NCBI GenBank assembly: GCA_963691775.1
Contig: OY829369.1
Span: 3,100,001-3,164,000, forward strand
DNA length: 64,000 bases
Reading direction: 5' to 3'
From: JAZBPO01 sp963691775
GTDB lineage: Bacteria; Pseudomonadota; Gammaproteobacteria; Pseudomonadales; Azotimanducaceae
Shown one piece after another: positions 1 through 8,543 of the stretch. Under the pieces are notes generated by a model, which saw only the letters and a list, made by a program, of their open reading frames with translations, was not told where the DNA came from and made no database searches. Numbering within the stretch: the stretch's first letter is position 1; the number at the start of each line of letters is the position of its first letter. The position numbers and the translations under genes were made by a program.

Positions 1-185
1 GTCGAGGAAAAAAGATCCTTCAGGCGGTTCGGAGGGTGTCACAAACAATTCATTTTAGGCGCCCGATTTGTAACTTTTGATTCACAGAGCGCCCCTACAT
101 TGCGCCGCCGGCAGGGACGGATTGGCGTCCCGATGTGTGCTCGCGGAACGCGGGCTCCGAATCCGAATCGAGCCCGGGGGCCAAC

Positions 186-1838
186 ATGATTCGCAAGATC
201 GCTCTGGCAGTCGCATCCGCTTCTTTCCTCGTCGCCTGCGGTGGCGGCGGTGACATCAATCTCGCACCGACCAACATCGACAATTCCGTGGATAACAGCA
301 CGTCCGGCGGAAGCGGCGGCGGCACCAACCCCTGCGCGCAGTACACGGATGCTGGGGGTACCGTAGTCCGGGGGAGCTTCGACGGCCAGAACTGCACCTA
401 CACTTCCGGCTTCGTCGGCGTGGGCAATCCGCTGACGGTCGATCTCACCATTCCGTTCATCTCGGGCGTACACATCTTCGAGGACAGCCTCTTCGTCGGA
501 GAGAACGTCGACTCTGGCCAGGCGCCCGCGGAAGGTGCGGGCCCCACGCTGACCATCCGTGCTGGAAACACGCTCGCGTTCCTGGATTCCCAGGACTACG
601 TCCTGATACATCGCGGTTCGCAGATCGTCGCGAACGGGAGCCCGACGGCGCCGATCACCTTCACGGCGTTCTCCGACGCCGTGCTGGGCACGGCGGGCGC
701 CGAGGACGTCTCGCTCTGGGGTGGTATCCAGATCAACGGCAACGGCATCACCAACAACTGCACCGATGACGAGCGCGCGGCGAACGCCTGCCACGTTCTC
801 ACGGAGGGCCAGCCTTCCAACTACGGTGGCAGCACGAACACCGAGTCGTCAGGCAGTCTGCAGTTCACGGTGCTCAAGCATTCGGGCTTCGAGGTCGCAC
901 CGGGCGACGAGCTCAACGGCATCACTTTCAACGCTATCGGTTCTGGCACGACGGTCGCGAACAACGAGGTCTACTCCACCTTCGACGACGGCTTCGAATT
1001 CTTCGGTGGTGCGGTCGCTGTCGAGAAGTTCGCGGCGGTCTACGTTCGTGACGACTCCATCGACTACTCGGACGGCTGGGTCGGCAGCATGACCGACGCG
1101 CTCGTCATTCACTCTCTGGGCGACGGCAACCGATGCATCGAAGCCGACAACATCGGTTCGGGTCGTTCCGAAGGCGGTGAGTCCCTCGATACGGTGCCGA
1201 CGACCAATCCGACGGTTACCGGCCTCACCTGCATCCCGTCCGGCAATGACGACGGCACGCACGGTGACTCCGAAGGCGTCCTGCTCCGCCTCGGCGCGCG
1301 CAGCCAGATCAGCAACATGATCGTGTTCGGCGGCTACGGCGAGACGGCCAACGGCTCCTCGAACGAGTGCCTTGAGTTCGACGACGGTGCAACGCGCACG
1401 GCAGCTCAGGGCGGCGAGACGACGATCACCGCATCGATCATCGCCTGCGCCACGGAGCCGACGAAGGACGATCTCCCGAACGGCGACACGATCGCTCAGT
1501 TCTTCACGAACACCGGTGCGGCCGACTACGGCTTCAACGTCGTCGACGTGACCTTCGACTTTGACGGTGACGACAGCACGGCCGACACGACGCAGCAGCA
1601 GGCGAACGTCATCGAGACGGATCCGAACAACGCGAACGTCTCGATCCTCGCGGCGGGCGACTTCCGCACGGCCGGCTACGACGCCGATGCCGACGTCACG
1701 ATCGTGATCGACGCGGCAGGCAACCAGATCGTCTTCCCGGGCCGCCTCGGTGCGGTGTCCTTGGACGACGACTGGACCACGGGTTGGACCTTCGGCCTCA
1801 ACGAGTCGAACCGCGCCCAGCCGCTCTACTTCAACTGA
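186..1838 (+). CDS. Secreted beta-helix-like lipoprotein, partner of TonB receptor
   Basis: A 550-residue exported protein. The start at 186 gives a short lipoprotein signal with lipobox LVAC (Cys18), followed by a Gly-rich and Asn/Ser-rich linker. An in-frame ATG at 135 would bury the signal, so it was rejected. The body is acidic and rich in Asn, Gly, Asp and Thr, with rung-like repeats (e.g. GITFNAIGSG, NEVYSTFDDGFEFFGG, DDSIDYSDGW) typical of right-handed parallel beta-helix proteins. Several Cys pairs could form disulfides. It lies 94 bases upstream of a TonB-dependent receptor on the same strand. By analogy with SusD-like or other surface lipoproteins beside such receptors, a surface ligand-capture role is inferred; the ligand is unknown. 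The lipoprotein signal is clear, the beta-helix call is from pattern only. Confidence 0.8.
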   Translation: MIRKIALAVASASFLVACGGGGDINLAPTNIDNSVDNSTSGGSGGGTNPCAQYTDAGGTVVRGSFDGQNCTYTSGFVGVGNPLTVDLTIPFISGVHIFEDSLFVGENVDSGQAPAEGAGPTLTIRAGNTLAFLDSQDYVLIHRGSQIVANGSPTAPITFTAFSDAVLGTAGAEDVSLWGGIQINGNGITNNCTDDERAANACHVLTEGQPSNYGGSTNTESSGSLQFTVLKHSGFEVAPGDELNGITFNAIGSGTTVANNEVYSTFDDGFEFFGGAVAVEKFAAVYVRDDSIDYSDGWVGSMTDALVIHSLGDGNRCIEADNIGSGRSEGGESLDTVPTTNPTVTGLTCIPSGNDDGTHGDSEGVLLRLGARSQISNMIVFGGYGETANGSSNECLEFDDGATRTAAQGGETTITASIIACATEPTKDDLPNGDTIAQFFTNTGAADYGFNVVDVTFDFDGDDSTADTTQQQANVIETDPNNANVSILAAGDFRTAGYDADADVTIVIDAAGNQIVFPGRLGAVSLDDDWTTGWTFGLNESNRAQPLYFN

Positions 1839-1932
1839 TCGGTCGAAGCAGAGCGCACGTGATCGACGAAGTTTCGGTCCCCGACCGGTGCTTCGTCGGT
1901 TCCATGGGAACGCGAGCGGCAAGGGCCCGAGC

Positions 1933-4671
1933 ATGAAAACGCGAGCAAGCAATATCCTGTCGACGCTGCCGGTGGCTATTGCCCTGGTGTCAGCAGGCCA
2001 GACCGTGGCTGCCCAGGAAGTTATCGCCAGTCCGGGAATCGTCGAGGAAGTCGTCGTCCTGGGGCGCTTGAAGTCGAGCACGACGGACGTGTTCGTCGAG
2101 CGTCTGGAGCAGGAGGTCGTCGTCGACCTGCTCTCCGCTGAGGACATTTCCCGCGTCGGTGACAGCACCGTTGCCGCTGCCCTTCGGCGCGTGCCGGGCC
2201 TGACTCTAGTGGACAACCAGTTCGTCTATGTTCGCGGTCTCGGTGAACGCTACTCCAGTGCGCTGCTCGACGGCGCGACCGTCCCGTCGCCGGACTTCAT
2301 GCGGAACGTCATTCCGCTCGACATCTTTCCCACCAACATTCTTGACTCGCTCGCGGTGCAGAAGGGCTACTCGGCCGACATGCCCGCAGCGTTCGGCGGC
2401 GGCAACATCAATATCCGCACGCGCAACATCCCGGACGGTCCGGTGTTCGAGATCGAAGCCGGCTCGGGTTGGAACTTCGAGTCCGGCAACGACACCTTCA
2501 CGTCCAGTGGCGGCGACGACGACTGGTTCGGCAAGGACGACGGTGGACGCGCACTTCCAAGTGCGATCAGCGGCGCGCTGCAGACATTCCGGGGTGATGT
2601 CTCCACGGGCAACATCCTGCAGACCCTCCGCTTCGATCAGGCGGCGACGCCTGAGCAGGCGCAAGCCGTCAATCGCGATCTCGCGACAGCTCTGGATGCG
2701 ACGACGGGTATTCGCCAGGAAGACGTGAACCCGGACGTCTCCTTCGACACCACGGTCGGCAATCGCTTCTTCTTCGGCGATCTCGAGCAGTGGGAAGTCG
2801 GTGGCATGGCCATTGTCGCCTACGACAACAACTATCGTAATCGAGAGCGTGTGAACCGCGGCCTCGTCGATCCGGACGCGCGCTTCTTCAAGACGTCGCG
2901 GACGGTGCATCAGGTGTCCGTCACCGGTGCCGCAAAGGCCGGCGTCTCCTGGAACGGTGAGCAGAGCCTGGACATTTCCTATCTCTTCCTGCGCAACACC
3001 GAGGAAGACACCAACTTCGGTTCCGGCTTCAATGCGAACTTCCTGCAGGACGACGGGCAAAGACTCGGTTCCTACGGGACGCGCTACGAGCAGCGCGATC
3101 TCGGCGTGTTCATGCTCGACGGCGTGCACGAGCTCGGTGGTGCGACGCTGGATCTCCTCAAGATTCTGCCGATAGACCTTTCGCTGCTCGAGGGGCTTCG
3201 CTTCGAGTGGTACTACTCCGATTCCGTTGCGAATACCTCCGTACCGAACGAGACGAACTTCCTCACGCAGAGCGTGGTCGATCCGGTGACGGGCGTGGTC
3301 GAATCGACACGACTGCGTTCGTCTAACTCCGCAGGGATCTTTCGTTTCACCGATCTTGAGGACGAGGTTCAGAGCTACGGCAACGATCTGATCCTGCCCA
3401 TCTACACGAGCGCGTGGGATTTCGAGTTGTCCGCGGGATGGGACTACGCGCGCAAGGGGCGCGAATTCCTGCTCACTCAGGTTTTCCTGGACGCGACGCA
3501 GACGCCGCTCACAGCGTTGGAAGCAGCAATCGGGGGCACAGCCGACGCTTCACTTTCGCGGGCCGCCATTGCGGATCCCCTGAATGGGTTCGAGATCAGC
3601 GTGAACAGCGGTCTCCCCGACTCCTACTTGGCAGGCCAGATCACCGAAGGCTGGTACGGCAAGGTCGACGCCACCTGGCAGGGCACCTGGCGCTTCGCCG
3701 CCGGCGTCCGCTATGAGGAATTCCGTCAGGCATCGCTTGCCATCGACCAACTGCAGTTCGACCCCGCGATCGGGCAGGCGATCATTCCGCCCGGTGGGCT
3801 TCAGGATGCAGTGCTGATCACCGACGACTACTACCCTTCGGTGGCCGTGACCTGGATCCAGCAGAGCTTCATGGGGGCGGACGACTTCCAGTTGCGCGCG
3901 GGCTTCAGCCAGACCGTCGCGCGGCCTGATCTGCGTGAGATCTCGGCGGCGGTCTACATCGATCCGCTCACCGAATCCCGCATTGTCGGTACGCCGGGCT
4001 TGGACGTGTCGGATATCTCCAACTACGACGCGCGCGCGGAGTGGTTCTGGAGCACCGGTGACAGCTTCACGATCTCGCTGTTCTACAAGGACATCGAGAA
4101 CCCGATCGAAACGGTGCAGGCGGCCGGAACGGACGACAATCAGGTTCTGACGTTCATCAACGCGGATACCGGCGAGGTGTACGGCATCGAGTTCGAGTTC
4201 CTGAAGGATCTCGGGTTCACCTCGAAGTGGGTCGGCGATTGGGTCAGTGGCTTTTTCGTCAGCGGCAACTTGACGCTTTCCGACTCGGAGATCGATATCG
4301 GCGAGGACGCGCTCTCGCTCACCAACGACACGCGTCGTCTCACCCAGCACTCCGAATGGGTCTTGAACACGCACCTCGGGTACGACTCACCGGACGGCAA
4401 GCACAGCGGTTCGCTCGTCTACAACGTCTACGGCGAACGTATCTTCTCAGCGGGCCGCTTCGGCGCCGAAGACGCGTTCGAGCAGCCGATCCATCTGGTC
4501 GACCTGATCTACAGCTATTACCCGACCGAGCGACTCACGCTCCAGGTGAAGGTGCAGAACCTTCTCGACGACGAGCGCGAGATCGAGCAGGGCGGTGCGA
4601 CCGGCGCCGTCACCATCTTCGAGCAGCTCATCGGCACGACCGCGAGCGCGAGCCTGAAGTGGTCCTTCTGA
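1933..4671 (+). CDS. TonB-dependent outer membrane receptor
   Basis: A 912-residue outer-membrane transporter that would use TonB/ExbBD energy to import a scarce ligand. The ATG at 1933 gives a signal peptide ending near TVAAQ. An N-terminal plug follows (about residues 50-190) with VLGRLKSS, LRRVPGLTLVDNQFVYVRGLGERYSS and GGGNINIRT, the usual plug motifs. The rest is a long beta-barrel ending in the classic terminal aromatic (KWSF). The segment resembling a TonB box sits just after the signal (IVEEVVVLG). It follows the lipoprotein gene directly and is followed by an ankyrin lipoprotein, suggesting one operon. The substrate cannot be read from the sequence; no siderophore, heme or B12 gene is adjacent. 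A weak AAGGG lies 5-10 bases before the start. Confidence 0.93.
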   Translation: MKTRASNILSTLPVAIALVSAGQTVAAQEVIASPGIVEEVVVLGRLKSSTTDVFVERLEQEVVVDLLSAEDISRVGDSTVAAALRRVPGLTLVDNQFVYVRGLGERYSSALLDGATVPSPDFMRNVIPLDIFPTNILDSLAVQKGYSADMPAAFGGGNINIRTRNIPDGPVFEIEAGSGWNFESGNDTFTSSGGDDDWFGKDDGGRALPSAISGALQTFRGDVSTGNILQTLRFDQAATPEQAQAVNRDLATALDATTGIRQEDVNPDVSFDTTVGNRFFFGDLEQWEVGGMAIVAYDNNYRNRERVNRGLVDPDARFFKTSRTVHQVSVTGAAKAGVSWNGEQSLDISYLFLRNTEEDTNFGSGFNANFLQDDGQRLGSYGTRYEQRDLGVFMLDGVHELGGATLDLLKILPIDLSLLEGLRFEWYYSDSVANTSVPNETNFLTQSVVDPVTGVVESTRLRSSNSAGIFRFTDLEDEVQSYGNDLILPIYTSAWDFELSAGWDYARKGREFLLTQVFLDATQTPLTALEAAIGGTADASLSRAAIADPLNGFEISVNSGLPDSYLAGQITEGWYGKVDATWQGTWRFAAGVRYEEFRQASLAIDQLQFDPAIGQAIIPPGGLQDAVLITDDYYPSVAVTWIQQSFMGADDFQLRAGFSQTVARPDLREISAAVYIDPLTESRIVGTPGLDVSDISNYDARAEWFWSTGDSFTISLFYKDIENPIETVQAAGTDDNQVLTFINADTGEVYGIEFEFLKDLGFTSKWVGDWVSGFFVSGNLTLSDSEIDIGEDALSLTNDTRRLTQHSEWVLNTHLGYDSPDGKHSGSLVYNVYGERIFSAGRFGAEDAFEQPIHLVDLIYSYYPTERLTLQVKVQNLLDDEREIEQGGATGAVTIFEQLIGTTASASLKWSF

Positions 4672-4685
4672 AGCCCGCCGCATCT

Positions 4686-5624
4686 GTGCTTGGTCACTGC
4701 GCGCGCTTCGGCGCGCGCAGTGCGGTTCGAGCATCGGGGATCGCGATCGCCGGCGCCTTGTTGCTGCTTGCGGGCGGCTGCGGTGAGACGCCCTCGACGG
4801 ACGTGGCGACCGCCTCGACCGCGGCTGCGCCCGCCATCGAGACCCTCGCGCCGCTCGCGGTGCCGCCCTTGCACGCGGCCGCCGGGCGCGGCGAGCTTGC
4901 TGCGCTCGAGACGCTCATTGCCAAGGGCGCTGATCTGGACAGTCGGGGCGTCGGCCGCCGGACGGCGCTCATGTTCGCTGCGGACAGCGGTGCCGTGGAA
5001 GCGGTGTCACGGCTCATCGAGGCGGGTGCTGACCCGGATGCGCGCGACGCAAGCGAGGTCACGGCGCTCATGCTGGCCGCGCGCCGTGCACGACTGGCCA
5101 TCATGTCCGCGTTGGTCGACGCAGGTGCCACGCTGGATCTCGCCAACGACCAAGGCACGACTGCGCTCATGGATGCGATCCGGAGTCGCGATGCGGACGC
5201 CGTCGCGTTGATGCTGAAGCACGGAGCTTCGCTGGAACCGGCGTCCTCGCTGGGGTGGACGGCCCTGCACTTCGCGGCCGCGTCTCGCAATGCTGCGATC
5301 GCTGCGCTGGTGATTCCGCGCGTGGACGATCTCGAGGTGCGCGACGCGGCGGGCATGACCGCCTACCTGCATGCGGCAGAAGAAGGCCGGATCGAGACGC
5401 TCGGAATGCTCGAGCGGGCTGGCGCAGACGTCGGTGCGCAGGATGCGCGCGGCATGAACGCCATGGACCACGCCCTTAAACAAAAGCTCTGGCCTGCGGT
5501 CCGGCACCTGGCCGGCCGTGTTCATCCGGTGCAGATGGGCCACGTTGTGCCCCTCTACCCCGATGCGCGGGCAATCTTTGAGGCGGCCGGCATCGATCCT
5601 CTGGAGCCTGCGCCGTCCGGTTGA
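4686..5624 (+). CDS. Ankyrin-repeat lipoprotein
   Basis: About 312 residues with a signal-peptide hydrophobic core (GIAIAGALLLLAGGC; lipobox Cys at about residue 32) and then roughly seven ankyrin repeats of about 33 residues (TALMFAADSGAVEAV, TALMLAARRARLAIM, TALMDAIRSRDADAV, TALHFAAASRNAAI, TAYLHAAEEGRIETL). The start is uncertain: there is no ATG, GTG at 4686 is used here, and GTG at 4659 would overlap the receptor stop at 4671. Either start places a perfect 12-bp hairpin (4695-4722) inside the first codons. Ankyrin repeats bind proteins, so a periplasmic, membrane-anchored partner of the upstream receptor or lipoprotein is inferred from position only. Lipoprotein and repeat calls are firm; the function is not. 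Confidence 0.82.
   Translation: MLGHCARFGARSAVRASGIAIAGALLLLAGGCGETPSTDVATASTAAAPAIETLAPLAVPPLHAAAGRGELAALETLIAKGADLDSRGVGRRTALMFAADSGAVEAVSRLIEAGADPDARDASEVTALMLAARRARLAIMSALVDAGATLDLANDQGTTALMDAIRSRDADAVALMLKHGASLEPASSLGWTALHFAAASRNAAIAALVIPRVDDLEVRDAAGMTAYLHAAEEGRIETLGMLERAGADVGAQDARGMNAMDHALKQKLWPAVRHLAGRVHPVQMGHVVPLYPDARAIFEAAGIDPLEPAPSG
4695..4722. terminator. Perfect 12-bp hairpin with TTCG loop after TonB receptor
   Basis: CACTGCGCGCGC, loop TTCG, then GCGCGCGCAGTG: a perfect 12-bp GC stem closed by a C(UUCG)G tetraloop, an exceptionally stable RNA turn. It begins 23 bases after the receptor stop codon and falls inside the 5' end of the ankyrin gene. No T-run follows, so it may be a partial terminator, an mRNA-stability element or a translational attenuator rather than a classic intrinsic terminator. 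Confidence 0.6.
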
Positions 5625-5719
5625 TCCGGAAGCCGCACTTCTCGAGCAAGCGACGGCGGACACATCCAAGCGGGGGGGCGCATCCAAGTGCCTTCCCGGT
5701 CAACGCCTGTGCTCCCCAC

Positions 5720-5733
5720 CCGTTGCGCAACGG
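5720..5733. promoter_or_regulatory. Perfect 14-bp palindrome upstream of thiolase
   Basis: CCGTTGCGCAACGG is a perfect 14-bp palindrome in the 233-base gap before the thiolase gene, 125 bases upstream of its start. A dimeric repressor such as a TetR-type regulator could bind it, but no regulator gene is adjacent and only one copy is seen. The rest of the gap shows no convincing gene. Confidence 0.25.
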
Positions 5734-5857
5734 CTACCTCGGCGCTGGGTGTTCGAGTACCATCATTTCCCCATTTTTGCGGCATCGCGAGAGGGACGTG
5801 CGTGGTACACGTGCGTGCGACGATGTCTCACTCAACAAATAGACCCAGGGAGAGCAC

Positions 5858-7051
5858 ATGAACAATCGCGACGTAGTGGTCGTCGACAGCGTTCGTACAG
5901 GACTCGCGAAGTCCTTCCGCGGCAGCTTCAATCTCACGCGCTCGGACGACATGCTGGCGCACTGCATGGATGCGCTCATGGAGCGCAACGACAAGGTGGA
6001 GCCGGGCTCCGTCGAAGACGTGATCGTCGGTGCGGCGAACCACGAGGGTGAGCAGGGCGGCAACATTGCGCGTCTCGCGGTCGTCCTGTCTAAGTCGCTG
6101 CCGATCACGGTGGCGGGCCAGACGATCAACCGCTTCTGTTCCTCCGGCCTGCAGTCGATCGCCATCGCGGCCAATCAGATCGCTTCCGGTCAGACCGAGG
6201 TCGCCATGGCCGGCGGTGTCGACTCCATCTCCATGGGTGCGCGCCAGCAGGGCGCCAAGGCCGAGAAAAGCCCCGCGCTCGTCGAGCAGAAGCCTGAAAT
6301 CTACATGGCCATGGGCAATACGGCAGAGGTTGTTGCGCGCCGCTATCAGGTGACGCGCGAGTATCAGGACGAGTACGCACTCTCCAGCCAACAGCGCTAC
6401 GCCGCCGCGGCGGAAGCCGGCTACATGGCCGAAGAGATCGTGCCGATGGCTGCGAAGATGAAGAAGGTCGACAAGCAGACGGGCGAAGAATCCATCGTCG
6501 ATGTGGTTGTCGATCGCGACGAGTGCAATCGCCCAGACACTACCCTCGAAGGCCTCAACAAGCTGCCGCCGGCGTTCGAAGAGAACGGTACGGTCACGGC
6601 GGGCAACGCATCCCAGCTCTCGGACGGTGCGTCGATGACGCTGCTCATGAGCGCTGAGCGTGCAGAGCAGCTCGGCCTGGAGCCGATGGGCATCTTCCGC
6701 GGTTTCACCGTGGCCGGCTGTGAGCCGGACGAGATGGGCATTGGCCCCGTATTCGCGATTCCGCGTTTGCTAGAGCGGGCAGGTCTGTCGGTCGACGACA
6801 TTGATCTCTGGGAGCTCAACGAGGCCTTCGCGAGCCAGTGCCTGTACAGCCGCGATCGTATGGGCATCGACCCCGAGCGCTACAACGTCAATGGCGGCTC
6901 GATCGCGATCGGCCATCCGTTCGGCATGACGGGTTCGCGCCTCACGGGCTCCGTGCTTCGCGAGCTCAAGCGCCGTGGCAAGAAGTATGGCGTTGTCACC
7001 ATGTGCATCGGTGGCGGTCAGGGTGCTGCAGGCCTCTTCGAGGCAGCCTGA
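5858..7051 (+). CDS. Acetyl-CoA acyltransferase (thiolase)
   Basis: A 397-residue thiolase, the usual family length, that would cleave 3-ketoacyl-CoA with CoA as the last step of beta-oxidation (or condense acetyl-CoA). Visible motifs are the nucleophile Cys94 in NRFCSSGLQS, the GHPFGMTGSR block holding the catalytic His, and the second active-site Cys in CIGGGQGAAG. The start is set by an AGGGAGAG Shine-Dalgarno just upstream of the ATG. It stands alone: no 3-hydroxyacyl-CoA dehydrogenase (FadB-like) gene is adjacent, although other beta-oxidation genes are scattered through the window. FadA/FadI-type is likely; the chain-length preference cannot be read. Confidence 0.92.
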   Translation: MNNRDVVVVDSVRTGLAKSFRGSFNLTRSDDMLAHCMDALMERNDKVEPGSVEDVIVGAANHEGEQGGNIARLAVVLSKSLPITVAGQTINRFCSSGLQSIAIAANQIASGQTEVAMAGGVDSISMGARQQGAKAEKSPALVEQKPEIYMAMGNTAEVVARRYQVTREYQDEYALSSQQRYAAAAEAGYMAEEIVPMAAKMKKVDKQTGEESIVDVVVDRDECNRPDTTLEGLNKLPPAFEENGTVTAGNASQLSDGASMTLLMSAERAEQLGLEPMGIFRGFTVAGCEPDEMGIGPVFAIPRLLERAGLSVDDIDLWELNEAFASQCLYSRDRMGIDPERYNVNGGSIAIGHPFGMTGSRLTGSVLRELKRRGKKYGVVTMCIGGGQGAAGLFEAA

Positions 7052-7063
7052 GCCTGGCGGGTT

Positions 7064-7087
7064 GACGCCCGCCTGCGGGCGGGCGTC
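7064..7087. terminator. Hairpin terminator after thiolase
   Basis: GACGCCCGCC, loop TGCG, GGCGGGCGTC: a perfect 10-bp GC stem starting 13 bases after the thiolase stop. It lacks a T-run, so termination strength is uncertain, but position and symmetry fit an end-of-transcript structure. Confidence 0.55.
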
Positions 7088-7100
7088 GCAGGCGGTTGTC

Positions 7101-7165
7101 GGGGTGCCCTTCGGGGTGCCCCTCGGGGTGCCCTTCGGGGTGCCCCTCGGGGATACCCCATGGGG
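7101..7165 (+). repeat. 12-bp G-tract tandem repeat
   Basis: Four contiguous 12-base units alternate GGGGTGCCCTTC and GGGGTGCCCCTC, followed by two degenerate units (GGGGATACCCC, TGGGGAGACC). GGGG tracts recur at 7101, 7113, 7125, 7137, 7149 and 7162, with 8-9-base spacers that are C-rich, so the strand can form small G/C hairpins or possibly a long-loop quadruplex. It sits between the thiolase terminator and the next gene, 126 bases before that start. Confidence 0.75.
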
Positions 7166-7290
7166 AGACCCTGCGGAGCCATCCGGCGCGCTTGCGCCGG
7201 GCGTCGCGGGGCCCTTAAGCTGCACCCCCATCGGCAGGTACGACCCTTTGGCAAGCGTCTTCGCGCCATCGCAGGGAATCGAGTCCACGC

Positions 7291-7845
7291 ATGACGGCCT
7301 TTCGCGCGACCCCGCGTCGTGTCAGAAACGTGCTGGCGACTGTCTTCGCCATCACGCTCGCGCTGCCCGGATGGGCAGACGGGGTTGATTTTGCCGACGC
7401 AACGGATGCTGAAATTCGCGAGCTCTACGCCACCCGGGACACGCTGAGCGGCGACGAGCGCCGCGCCCTTCTCACGGAAGTCCATCGCCGCATGGTCGCG
7501 GCCGGAAAAAAGCCGGTTTTGCGCATTCGCGCTGAGCGACGGTTCGGGTACCGCGTGCCCCAGGCCGACGGCACGGTTGTCGAGGTAGAGCGTCGGCAGC
7601 AGATCGTCGGCTACCGCGCAGTCGACCCGAGCCAGCCCTTTGGCGTCGGATTCGAGGAACGAAGGCGCAACTCGCCGGTTCCGGTGAGCGACGTTGTTGC
7701 TGCAGATGCGCCCCGACCGGGATCTGCGGAGGCGCGAGAGCGCCCGGCGCGCGCGGCGACCGACGTGCCAGTCCCCCCCGCGTCGGCGACGCCGGTGTAT
7801 CAGCTGCCCATTCGTCAGGCGCGAGCGAACGAGACTCCGCGGTGA
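7291..7845 (+). CDS. Exported protein of unknown function, first gene of a two-component operon
   Basis: A 184-residue protein that I do not recognise. The N-terminus (basic RRVR, then VLATVFAITLALPGWADG) is a typical Sec signal, so it should be periplasmic. The mature part has a charged helical segment (DAEIRELYATRDTLSGDERRALLTEVHRRM), then a basic patch (VLRIRAERRFGYRV), and ends in a Pro/Ala-rich low-complexity tail. Its stop overlaps the GTG start of the response regulator by 3 bases (GTGA), so the two are translationally coupled. From context it may be a sensor accessory or a target of the downstream kinase; this is inference only. Confidence 0.7.
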   Translation: MTAFRATPRRVRNVLATVFAITLALPGWADGVDFADATDAEIRELYATRDTLSGDERRALLTEVHRRMVAAGKKPVLRIRAERRFGYRVPQADGTVVEVERRQQIVGYRAVDPSQPFGVGFEERRRNSPVPVSDVVAADAPRPGSAEARERPARAATDVPVPPASATPVYQLPIRQARANETPR

Positions 7846-8543
7846 GCCTGCCCGACCTGCTGGTCGTTGATGACGACGCGGAGCTGCGCGAGCTCACCGA
7901 CGCCTACCTCTCGAAGAACGGTTTTCGTGTCCACACGGTCGCAGACGCGATCGAGATGGATAGCTGGCTCGAGGACCATCGCCCGGATCTGCTGATCCTC
8001 GACCTGATGCTTCCGGGCGAGGACGGGCTGTCCATTGCAAAGCGCGTGAAAGCAGACGGTGCCTTTCCGATCATCATCCTGTCCGCTCAGGGCGACGATG
8101 TTGATCGTATCGTCGGCCTCGAGATCGGCGCTGATGATTACCTCGCCAAGCCCTTCAATCCGCGTGAGCTGCTTGCGCGCATCCGCGCCGTGCTGCGTCG
8201 ATCCGGGGGCTCGGTTGCTGAAGATGAGCGTGATATACGCGGTTTCGGGCCGTTCGCGCTCGATCTAGACGCGCATCAGCTGCTTCGCGAGGGCATTGAG
8301 GTGCAATTGACGAGCGGCGAGTTTGATCTGCTGGCGGTGCTGTCTGCGCATCCGAACAAGGTCCTCGACCGTGACCGGATCCTGGATTTGCTGACGGGCG
8401 CGGAGCGCTCACCCTTCGATCGTTCGATTGATGTCCGTGTCACGCGCCTGCGAGCGAAGATCGAGGCGGACCCGGCCAAGCCGACCTACATCAAGACCGT
8501 GTGGGGCAAGGGCTACATGTTCTGCCCCGATGGCGGTCTCTGA
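7842..8543 (+). CDS. OmpR-family DNA-binding response regulator
   Basis: A 233-residue response regulator: an N-terminal receiver domain with the acidic pocket (DDDAE), phosphoacceptor Asp54 in LLILDLMLPG and conserved Lys103 in AKPFNP, then a C-terminal winged-helix DNA-binding domain (from about residue 135, with the family-typical VTRLRAKIE and TVWGKGYMF). It starts at GTG overlapping the upstream gene and itself overlaps the downstream kinase by 14 bases, a compact operon. It would be phosphorylated by that kinase and regulate envelope or osmotic genes as OmpR does; the targets are unknown. Confidence 0.93.
   Translation: MSLPDLLVVDDDAELRELTDAYLSKNGFRVHTVADAIEMDSWLEDHRPDLLILDLMLPGEDGLSIAKRVKADGAFPIIILSAQGDDVDRIVGLEIGADDYLAKPFNPRELLARIRAVLRRSGGSVAEDERDIRGFGPFALDLDAHQLLREGIEVQLTSGEFDLLAVLSAHPNKVLDRDRILDLLTGAERSPFDRSIDVRVTRLRAKIEADPAKPTYIKTVWGKGYMFCPDGGL

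Noticed and set aside
849..2216. Minus-strand open frame across the lipoprotein/receptor junction
   Set aside because: Antisense to two supported genes and Arg-rich without motifs.
7101..7165. Tandem units considered as a CRISPR array
   Set aside because: The 12-base units are contiguous, without spacers of constant length and without cas genes, so they are a simple tandem repeat.
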